From assembly GCA_030146295.1 (NCBI GenBank), contig JASLCD010000046.1, forward strand, positions 1 to 14,089: DNA of 14,089 nucleotides, given 5' to 3'. The notes under the pieces were generated by a model. The model was not told where the DNA came from. It ran no database searches and worked only from the letters and a program-made list of their open reading frames with translations. Both the position numbers and the translations under genes were made by a program. Shown here piece after piece: positions 1-6,573 of this stretch (its first letter is position 1; every line of letters begins with the position of its first letter). The stretch is from Chryseobacterium sp. GTDB taxonomy: Bacteria; Bacteroidota; Bacteroidia; Flavobacteriales; Weeksellaceae.

Positions 1-26
1 TGCCCTGGAAATACAAGTGCTTTCAT
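1..26 (-). CDS. fabD: Malonyl-CoA:ACP transacylase FabD, first nine codons only (cut by window edge)
   Basis: Reading leftward from an ATG at 26, the codons give M-K-A-L-V-F-P-G and then CA-, which must be Gln or His. This matches the highly typical FabD start MKALVFPGQGSQ, where the GQGSQ that follows belongs to the active-site fold of malonyl-CoA:acyl-carrier-protein transacylase. The enzyme moves malonyl groups from CoA to ACP in the cytoplasm to feed type II fatty acid synthesis. A TAnnTTTG promoter element sits 20 nt upstream of the ATG, which supports a real gene start here. Only nine codons are visible, so the identification rests on one conserved N-terminal motif. Another protein starting with the same residues is possible but less likely. 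Confidence 0.72.
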
Positions 27-46
27 GTATTGAATTAAATATTATG

Positions 47-54
47 CAAATATA
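47..54 (-). promoter_or_regulatory. Bacteroidetes-type -7 element upstream of fabD
   Basis: The minus strand reads TATATTTG, matching the TAnnTTTG consensus of the primary sigma factor in Bacteroidetes. It lies 20 nt upstream of the fabD ATG. No TTG is present at the expected -33 position, 17-23 nt further upstream, so this is a half-supported promoter. The placement matches the elements upstream of the LysM gene and the porin gene. Confidence 0.5.
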
Positions 55-95
55 ACTATAATGTTAATAATATTCTTTTTAAGAACGATAAATCA

Positions 96-2063
96 TTAAG
101 GTACTAACCTAATTACTCTGTAACCGGTATTTACATACGCACCGTTAGCTTTAGATTTTACAAACTCAAACTTTGTAGCAAGCTGAGTCTGAACTTTATT
201 CATCTGCTTAAAGATCTCGCCTTTTTTATTTTCTCTGGTTAACATATCGTTTACTACGTCAAAACCTACGATCGCATATTTGGGAGGAGTCTTACAGTAT
301 TTACTTTTATAAGCAGCCAGAATCTCTTTCTCAAAGTTACCATCTGTATTGATCTTTCTATCCATAAGATATACCAGGTTGGCCTGGCTCAATTCGTCTA
401 CTCTTTTCTCAAAAGTTGGAGAATAGAACATACTGAATGCTTTCACTCCCTGTACTTCTTTGGAAATAGCAATGATTCTGTTGGCAAAAGCATCTCCTGC
501 TGTATTATCATCATTCGCCAGAATAGCAATAACCGGTGCAGACTGACCTGTCATCATATTCTGATCAGGCTGGATATCTGCCGGAGAGTTAACAATAATG
601 ACATTTGGATTTTTCACAGCTTTTTCAAGCCCAGCTTTGATGTAATTAGCATTTTCCTTTTTAGCATCTGCCACTACATATATTTTCTGGTCTGAATAAA
701 TTCCTTTTACTTCTTCTACAATCTTATCAGCATACGTCTGATTGTTTGTTTCAACAATAATAAGATTACTATAGTTATATAATTCCGGAGTATTGGCAAA
801 TGGTGCTACAACCGGGATTTTTTGATTTTTGGTAAAATCAAGAACATCAATTACATTAGATTTAAAGAAAGGCCCGATAATAAGATCGGTATTGTCAGGA
901 TTGATCTGTGTCAAAGAGTTTTTGAATGATGCTTCATTTCCTGAATCTACTATTTTGATATCGAGTTTTTGTCCTCCTCTGGCATTTCTTTCAATGGCAA
1001 TTTTAGCACCTGTTAGAAAATCAAGTGCCATTGTTCTGTACTGGGTTTCGTTTGTACTATACCCGAACGGAAGCATCAGGATAACACTCAGTGCATCACC
1101 ATTTTTCTTAATGTATGCTGCATCCTGCTTTTTGATCTTTAAAACCATTCCGGTTTTCAGCCCATGAGAAAGGTCAGGGTTTAGAGCAATAAGTTCATCT
1201 ATAGAAACACCGAATTTATTCACAATGGAAAATACAGTATCTCCCTGTTGAACGGTGTATGTTACATAATCATCTCCTGCAACAATATTGGAAGAGGCTG
1301 TTGATTTTTCGTTCCCCGAATCCATTTTTGCTTTTGGATTTGCGGGTTCAGCAACGGCATCAGTAGTTGTATTGGAGTGGGATGTTTTTATTTTAATGGT
1401 CTCACCAGGTTTAAGTCCTTTTTCTTCTAATCCAGGATTTAAGGCAAAAAGATCCTGTTGGCTGATTCCAAACTGTTTTGTGATTCTATAATAATTATCT
1501 TTATTCTGGATGACATAAGATTCTCCTTCTGCAGCAGATGTAACAACTGCAGGAGTAATCGTTGTAACAGTTTTTTCAACAGGAGGTTCAGCATGTTTCT
1601 CTGTAGTTACAGCCTGTTGAGTACCCCCGTATTTTTTGATACTGGAAAGAGGCAATGTAATCTCGTCTCCGATCTTCATATGAGAATCCAGTTCAGGATT
1701 CAGTTTTCTCAGATCAGTTTCCGAAATTCTGTATTGTTTTGTGATACCATAAATTGTTTGCTTTGGCTGCAAAACAATTTTTCCCATGGAAGAAGCACTT
1801 GTGTTTGAAGTTACTTTTTCTACTGGAGTTGTTTTTGCAACAACCGGAGTGGCTGTTTTTTCTGATTTTATCGTTAAAACATCTCCGATAGCCAGTTTTC
1901 CATCTTTATGTTTAGGGTTTAGCTTCAGCAATTCATCTACAGTCATTCCATACTTTTTGGCGATGTTGTAAGGATTATCACCTTGCACAACGGTATGTGA
2001 TTTCTGGGCTGAAACTCCCAAAACCATACATAAACTTGATAGAATAAAAAACCTCTTTATCAT
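96..2063 (-). CDS. Secreted four-LysM protein with type-1 periplasmic-binding-protein-like C-terminal domain
   Basis: This 655-residue protein starts with a Sec signal peptide (residues 1-19/20, cleavage near V-S-A/Q). Four LysM domains follow at about 22-66, 94-138, 181-227 and 267-311, separated by Thr/Pro/Ala/Lys-rich linkers; each carries the L-N-P signature after its second helix. LysM modules bind N-acetylglucosamine-containing glycans such as peptidoglycan. Domains 1 and 4 keep the G-D of the canonical V-x-x-G-D turn, while 2 and 3 have P-K-Q and N-K-D there. Residues ~325-655 resemble a type-1 periplasmic binding fold (V-I-L-M-L-P-F-G start, then A-L-D-F-L-T-G-A-K-I-A and D-L-I-I-G-P). 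No transporter partner is nearby, so a wall-anchored sensor or an LpoA-like synthase activator is more plausible than a nutrient carrier. That role is inference; domain calls are firm. Confidence 0.85.
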   Translation of the reverse strand: MIKRFFILSSLCMVLGVSAQKSHTVVQGDNPYNIAKKYGMTVDELLKLNPKHKDGKLAIGDVLTIKSEKTATPVVAKTTPVEKVTSNTSASSMGKIVLQPKQTIYGITKQYRISETDLRKLNPELDSHMKIGDEITLPLSSIKKYGGTQQAVTTEKHAEPPVEKTVTTITPAVVTSAAEGESYVIQNKDNYYRITKQFGISQQDLFALNPGLEEKGLKPGETIKIKTSHSNTTTDAVAEPANPKAKMDSGNEKSTASSNIVAGDDYVTYTVQQGDTVFSIVNKFGVSIDELIALNPDLSHGLKTGMVLKIKKQDAAYIKKNGDALSVILMLPFGYSTNETQYRTMALDFLTGAKIAIERNARGGQKLDIKIVDSGNEASFKNSLTQINPDNTDLIIGPFFKSNVIDVLDFTKNQKIPVVAPFANTPELYNYSNLIIVETNNQTYADKIVEEVKGIYSDQKIYVVADAKKENANYIKAGLEKAVKNPNVIIVNSPADIQPDQNMMTGQSAPVIAILANDDNTAGDAFANRIIAISKEVQGVKAFSMFYSPTFEKRVDELSQANLVYLMDRKINTDGNFEKEILAAYKSKYCKTPPKYAIVGFDVVNDMLTRENKKGEIFKQMNKVQTQLATKFEFVKSKANGAYVNTGYRVIRLVP

Positions 2064-2082
2064 ATTCGATAATTATAATTTA

Positions 2083-2112
2083 CAAAAATACTTCTTTAAT
2101 ATTAAATGGCAA
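2083..2112 (-). promoter_or_regulatory. Promoter of the LysM gene (TTG-N19-TATTTTTG)
   Basis: On the minus strand TTG (2112-2110) is followed after 19 nt by TATTTTTG (2090-2083), a full match to the flavobacterial TTG / TAnnTTTG promoter pattern. The -7 element ends 19 nt before the LysM gene ATG. The -33 element lies inside the last codons of bshC. The LysM gene can therefore be expressed independently of the porin-bshC pair. Confidence 0.65.
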
Positions 2113-3688
2113 CAATTATTAATTTGGAATCTTGAACCACCATTTCTTCCAAACAATTTTCAAGCCACGAATAGCCATAATCTGAAAAGAATACACTAAA
2201 ATTATAGACCCTCTCCTGCCATGTTTTGGCTGGGTGAACATCTAAAAACAGATTTTCAAGTCTTTCCAGTAATTCATTCTGTTTTATTTTTTCGGCATGA
2301 AGCAGGCGTTTTTTCATTCTTTTGAATGACTTTAATTGTCGTACTTCTTCTGCCTTCACCATATTTCCAAAAGATTTCTCAGTGGTTTCTGCCGAAGCTC
2401 TCAAGGCTGAAAAATTATCAACCAGCAATGCCTCTTTCTCATCGAGCAATTGTAAAATCGGATTGTCTTTTAAAATTTTATGATTGGTAAGTACTGTGAA
2501 ATTCTGGAAAAAATCTTCTACCTTAAGGTCCAGTTTCTCAATTTTCCCTAATGTCTTCTCTTTCAGGAAAAGCATAGAGTTTCTTGGAATCAGGATAGGG
2601 AAAGGAATATTAATTTTTGAAAAATAATCTTTAAGTTCCAGCCAGTACATAATTTCGGCATTTCCTCCAATATAAGCCAGATTCGGAAGTACATTTTCCT
2701 GATACACCGGTCGCATTAAAGCATTAGGACTGAATTTTTCCGGATGATTTTCCAGTTCAGCCACTATTTCTTCTTCCGTAAACTGGATCGTTTTATCGAC
2801 AACAGTATACTTGTGTCCGTTAAATTCTATCCTGTCTCTGGTTTCAGAAAGGTAGAAAAGGTTAATTTCACGAGGATTCACCTGAACCTTCCCGTACTTT
2901 TCAGTCAGAAAATTCACTTTATTTACAGATGTTTTCTGTAAACTGAAATGAAGAAGTTCATCTTGAAAAATCTCCTTCATCTGATTTTTTAGATCTTCGG
3001 AATCTCCATCTAAAATCAAAAGTCCGAATTCTGAAAAAAGACGATTGACAAGAATTCTGATCGCTTCAGTTAAAGTACTTCCCGTTTTATAGGCTTCCTT
3101 CATCATTAAGATCAGCTCCGTCCCGAAAATAGAATCTTTAAATTCTTTTTCAAACTCTGAAATAAAATAGGTATCGCTGATCCCGATTCGTCCTACAGGG
3201 CCTCCGGATTTCTCATTGGTTTCGTAATAATTATTTTCAGTCTTAAAATGATTGATTTCTGCAAAATCATGATCTTCCGAAGCCATCCAATATATAGGAA
3301 CGAAATTAAAATCAGGGAAGTTTTCTTTCAGATAAGTACATGTCTTTATAGTCTGAAGAATTTTATAGACAAAGAAAACAGGTCCCGAAAAGAGGTTCAG
3401 CTGATGCCCTGTTGTAATGGTAAATGTATTGGGCAGTTTAAGATTTTCAAGATTTTCTTTCTGTTTTGAAGAAAGAGAAAGGCTTGAAAGCTGGCCTTCC
3501 AATACCTCAGACAAAATCTCTCTCTTCCCTGATGAAAAAGAATCTTTTTTCAGATGAATCTGTTGTTTAATATGATCTAAAGAAAATGTATTATTTTCAA
3601 AACCCTCAATTTTCTGATTTAAAAAATCTTTTACCAATTGAGGAATGCTTTCTATATCGTTGAATGATATTTTATTTATTGTTTTCAA
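2102..3688 (-). CDS. bshC: Bacillithiol biosynthesis cysteine-adding enzyme BshC
   Basis: This 528-residue protein has the usual BshC length. BshC is assigned the last step of bacillithiol synthesis, adding cysteine to glucosaminyl-malate in the cytoplasm. Family motifs are visible in order: T-T-G-H-Q-L-N-L-F-S-G-P (92-103) in the nucleotidyltransferase-like core, W-M-A-S-E-D-H-D-F-A-E-I (134-145), R-P-V-Y-Q-E-N-V-L-P (326-335) followed by the G-G-N-A-E-I-M-Y-W stretch, a charged coiled coil (about 430-480), and Q-E-R-V-Y-N-F (491-497). The start codon is TTG at 3688: the in-frame TAA of the porin gene lies five codons upstream, there is no ATG between, and the next internal Met falls well after residue 92, inside the conserved core. 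It is 12 bp downstream of the porin gene and probably co-transcribed. Partner genes bshA and bshB are not in the window. Confidence 0.93.
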   Translation of the reverse strand: MKTINKISFNDIESIPQLVKDFLNQKIEGFENNTFSLDHIKQQIHLKKDSFSSGKREILSEVLEGQLSSLSLSSKQKENLENLKLPNTFTITTGHQLNLFSGPVFFVYKILQTIKTCTYLKENFPDFNFVPIYWMASEDHDFAEINHFKTENNYYETNEKSGGPVGRIGISDTYFISEFEKEFKDSIFGTELILMMKEAYKTGSTLTEAIRILVNRLFSEFGLLILDGDSEDLKNQMKEIFQDELLHFSLQKTSVNKVNFLTEKYGKVQVNPREINLFYLSETRDRIEFNGHKYTVVDKTIQFTEEEIVAELENHPEKFSPNALMRPVYQENVLPNLAYIGGNAEIMYWLELKDYFSKINIPFPILIPRNSMLFLKEKTLGKIEKLDLKVEDFFQNFTVLTNHKILKDNPILQLLDEKEALLVDNFSALRASAETTEKSFGNMVKAEEVRQLKSFKRMKKRLLHAEKIKQNELLERLENLFLDVHPAKTWQERVYNFSVFFSDYGYSWLENCLEEMVVQDSKLIIVAI

Positions 3689-3700
3689 CCTGTACTGTTT

Positions 3701-5638
3701 TTAGTTGAACAAATACCACACGATTCCGATGTTTAATCTGAAATCATATACCGGATAGTGTGGAAATGCATATGCTTGATTATGGGAAACAACAGTTCCT
3801 ATCTGCTGCCCTTCTATGAAAAAGAACATTTTTTTCACTTTCATATTGATATAGATATCGGCGATAGGCTGTCCTCCAATTGAAAATGAATCTGCTCTAG
3901 GAAGGATATATTCATTAAGAACAGGAAAGTAATCTCTGGATGCAAACTTTGAGAAGTAATACACTTTAATACCTGCCTGAATTTCTGCTGCTTTTTTGAA
4001 TGCCTGTGTCTGATAGAAGAAATTGGCTCTACCAATGAAACCTGGCATAGGAATCAATTCTTTATTCGTTAAAGTATTCTGGAAATGCACTCTTGTATTC
4101 AGATGAAATTTATTGAAACTGAATGTGGCATCTCCTCCGATCTGAGAAATATTCACAGAATTATCACTTTGCTTCGGATTTCCGTTGCTGTCAAAATAAG
4201 TATAGTTATCTATTCTGAAATAGTTGGCAAAAATCTCTGTTTTAAACCACTTCAAATTGATACTTCCTCCCACTTCCATGACAGACTGGTTCTTTGCATT
4301 TTCAAGATAATAATTAAAATTATTGTAAACGGAAGTATTCAGTAAATAATTAAATGAAGGATAGGCACTTTGGAAATTAACTTTAGCATTAACAAAATAA
4401 TCTTTGATAGGTTCAAATTTTAGATTATTGGTTGTTTTAAGATAGCTTTTAAACTGGCTTCCATTTGAAAACTCAAGGAATGAATTCAGCTGGATCTTAT
4501 CCCAAAGTTTTACCTGTAGATTTCCTACAGCTCCGATTCTGTTTTCTTTGAGTTCACCTGGAAAAGGAACCCCATTAAGAGCAACAACATCTCTAATTCC
4601 CAATTTGATCATCTGATAACGTACACCGGCATCCAGTTTGAATTTTTCATTGTTAAAAACCAAACTTACGGTATTACTTAAATTTTCGGAATACTTTTTT
4701 GTCGTCAGTGGGAAACCATTAACTAATTCAGCGGGAGCACTGTACCAATAAGATTCCAAACCTGTCTGGTTATAATAGTACTTATTCCCCTGATGAGAAA
4801 TAACATGTCTTATACTGAAAGGAAATTTCCCGGAATTGAATGGAGTAAACTGATGGCTCAGGTAGTATCTTCTGTAAGCAAACTGTGAACTGCTGGATGC
4901 CAGGTTTACCTGAGCATTTTGTCTGTTGCTGTAATTACTGTCACCATTCTGAAAAAGATTATCCTCAGTAATCCCTCCACTTTCCTGATTGTTTACATTC
5001 TGGTGAAGATAATGAGCGAAAACTTCATAGTTTCCACTTTTTGAGATATAGTGCCCCGAAAACAATGTATTGTTATTTGCCGCTAATGAATTTCTGTAAA
5101 GTCCCTGAGAACGAAGCCCCATATATTCAATCGCAAAATTGAATCGCTTCCCTATATTCTGGGTGTAGGTAGATCTTAAAGCAGCCCCGTTTCGCATTGC
5201 ATTGTGATAAACAAATGTAGCGGTAGGAGTTTTTACATCATAGTATTTCACATCATTTACCCCCATGATCATGTAAGATTTATTGGATGGTAATAAGGAA
5301 AGATTCTGTTCATCATTCACCTCAAATACAAGAGGATTGAATCCAGATCCTATATTGGAAGGCTGTACTCTGCCGAAGTTATCTTTATTATTTTGTTGTG
5401 AAAAAATATAGGTTTTATCAAAAGTCATTACAGTATCAAAAACTTTCTTTTCAGAAAACTGGGTCTGATACTGATAATCATTAATAGTAGGCTTGAAAAT
5501 TTTCAGGGAATCTTTTTTCCCGGAGTCTATAACAAGAGTATCTTCTTTTTTGGATTGAGGCTTAACACCTGCTTTATTAACAACCTGAGCTTTGGCTACA
5601 AAACTTAAAGAGAAGAGTATGAAAAGGATGTACTTCAT
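3701..5638 (-). CDS. Putative outer-membrane porin (Porin_10-like)
   Basis: This 645-residue protein has a Sec signal peptide (residues 1-17, A-K-A/Q cleavage) and a Ser/Lys-rich segment. The remainder is dominated by alternating polar and aromatic residues, typical of amphipathic strands in an outer-membrane beta barrel, and it ends in an aromatic-rich W-Y-L-F-N strand. Length, N-terminal layout and the Y-Q-Y-Q-T-Q-F-S-E-K-K region fit the Bacteroidetes putative porin family (Porin_10) from memory. It probably forms a passive or weakly selective channel; the substrate is unknown. The ATG at 5638 is preceded by a TAnnTTTG element at 17 nt, and a terminator lies just upstream of that, so it begins a new transcription unit. 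bshC follows after 12 bp. The barrel call is strong; the family name is less certain. Confidence 0.82.
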   Translation of the reverse strand: MKYILFILFSLSFVAKAQVVNKAGVKPQSKKEDTLVIDSGKKDSLKIFKPTINDYQYQTQFSEKKVFDTVMTFDKTYIFSQQNNKDNFGRVQPSNIGSGFNPLVFEVNDEQNLSLLPSNKSYMIMGVNDVKYYDVKTPTATFVYHNAMRNGAALRSTYTQNIGKRFNFAIEYMGLRSQGLYRNSLAANNNTLFSGHYISKSGNYEVFAHYLHQNVNNQESGGITEDNLFQNGDSNYSNRQNAQVNLASSSSQFAYRRYYLSHQFTPFNSGKFPFSIRHVISHQGNKYYYNQTGLESYWYSAPAELVNGFPLTTKKYSENLSNTVSLVFNNEKFKLDAGVRYQMIKLGIRDVVALNGVPFPGELKENRIGAVGNLQVKLWDKIQLNSFLEFSNGSQFKSYLKTTNNLKFEPIKDYFVNAKVNFQSAYPSFNYLLNTSVYNNFNYYLENAKNQSVMEVGGSINLKWFKTEIFANYFRIDNYTYFDSNGNPKQSDNSVNISQIGGDATFSFNKFHLNTRVHFQNTLTNKELIPMPGFIGRANFFYQTQAFKKAAEIQAGIKVYYFSKFASRDYFPVLNEYILPRADSFSIGGQPIADIYINMKVKKMFFFIEGQQIGTVVSHNQAYAFPHYPVYDFRLNIGIVWYLFN

Positions 5639-5655
5639 TATTGATTATTGTACAG

Positions 5656-5663
5656 CAAAAATA
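5656..5663 (-). promoter_or_regulatory. -7 element upstream of porin-bshC
   Basis: The minus strand reads TATTTTTG, the same octamer as at the LysM promoter, and it ends 17 nt before the porin ATG. No TTG occurs 17-23 nt upstream. The nearest is 27 nt away, inside the terminator hairpin, so the -33 element is missing or weak and an activator may be needed. Confidence 0.5.
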
Positions 5664-5677
5664 AGAAATAAAAGGAC

Positions 5678-5704
5678 ATAAAAAACCCCACAAAATGTGG
5701 GGTT
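5678..5704 (-). terminator. Rho-independent terminator of the SusC/SusD operon
   Basis: Positions 5684-5692 (AACCCCACA) and 5696-5704 (TGTGGGGTT) form a perfect 9-bp stem with a 3-nt loop. Reading on the minus strand, the stem runs straight into a T tract (GGGGTTTTTTAT). The hairpin starts 26 bp after the stop codon of the third lipoprotein gene. The plus-strand side has only a poor T run, so it works for minus-strand transcripts. Confidence 0.9.
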
Positions 5705-5730
5705 AATTTTATATCAATATGATAATTTAC

Positions 5731-6555
5731 TTAATTACCTGTAAATACTTCATCATAATCTCCATAACTTCCTAGTGAAGCACCAGTAGTAGGGTTTTTA
5801 ACAAAATAATTAACACGAAGTTTTAAGGTTCTAGTACAAGCATTGAAGCTAGACTTACTTCCATCAGCAGCATCCTTCATATAGTTGATACCACCATTTG
5901 CTGCAGAACCTAAACTCTGCTCAGGAGTAGTAACAACATAAGTATCAGGATTATACTTTAAAGTCAAATCAGTACCATCATCCATAAATCCAATAACTTT
6001 AAATGTACCTACACCATTTACAACTCCTAAATCTTGGATACTGTATACAGCACCTGGAGATCCCCAAGAAGCAACATTATTAGTAAACAATCCATTTCCA
6101 ACAAATGAAGAAGATGGACAAGCTTTAGTATAGGTAAGAGTATAAGTCTGGTCAAATGGAGCATTAGCAATTGATGAAGACTGTAGCTTAAATACAATTA
6201 CTTTAGGGTTTACAGTAGCTCCTGCTTCAAGAAGCTTTACTTGGAATTGTCCTTCGATTTTACCTGCATCAACAGTCTGATTCTGGTTTACGATTTGGAA
6301 GTCCGTACCTTCTACCGCTGTTGAAACACTCGTATCAACTACAAGTTTCACTTGTGCTGCTCCTGAAAGTGCATGAGATGTACCAAAATTAATTCCTACA
6401 GTAGTAGGCCCTGACCCTATCTTCACAACAGCTTCACTTCTTGTTCCTTTATTAAAGTGTAAATATGGGTCGCCTTCATAAACCTGGGCATCATCTTTAC
6501 AACTGTTGAAAAAGAAAACAATGAATGCCAATATTAAAAATGCAATTTTTTTCAT
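5731..6555 (-). CDS. SusE-position surface lipoprotein, hypothetical, third gene of the SusC/D operon
   Basis: This 274-residue protein has a type II signal peptide: a hydrophobic stretch followed by F-N-S-C with the lipidated Cys at residue 19. The next residues, K-D-D, match the lipoprotein export signal (C followed by Lys/Arg and acidic residues) described in Capnocytophaga, so the protein is probably on the outer face of the cell. Residues ~25-144 look like a beta sandwich of the Calx-beta or DUF4843 sort (V-E-G-T-D-F near 81-86). A second part, ~145-274, is bracketed by two Cys, C146 and C240, which could form a disulfide. The gene starts 18 bp after susD and is followed by the operon terminator. 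By position it resembles SusE/SusF-type ligand-binding accessory proteins. I do not recognise a defined function or substrate. Confidence 0.85.
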   Translation of the reverse strand: MKKIAFLILAFIVFFFNSCKDDAQVYEGDPYLHFNKGTRSEAVVKIGSGPTTVGINFGTSHALSGAAQVKLVVDTSVSTAVEGTDFQIVNQNQTVDAGKIEGQFQVKLLEAGATVNPKVIVFKLQSSSIANAPFDQTYTLTYTKACPSSSFVGNGLFTNNVASWGSPGAVYSIQDLGVVNGVGTFKVIGFMDDGTDLTLKYNPDTYVVTTPEQSLGSAANGGINYMKDAADGSKSSFNACTRTLKLRVNYFVKNPTTGASLGSYGDYDEVFTGN

Positions 6556-6573
6556 AAATTCTAAATTATTAAA

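Noticed and set aside
61..69. ATGTTAATA upstream of fabD, identical to one arm of the susC palindrome
   Set aside because: The second arm is absent, and a 9-mer of this AT content is expected about once by chance in a window of this size, so shared regulation is not supported.
73..85. Possible terminator hairpin TTCTT/AAGAA between the LysM gene and fabD
   Set aside because: The stem is only 5 bp, AT-rich and lacks a following T run, so it is not convincing.
829..1971. Several plus-strand open frames opposite the LysM gene
   Set aside because: They are antisense shadows of a gene with clear domains and show no recognisable protein features.
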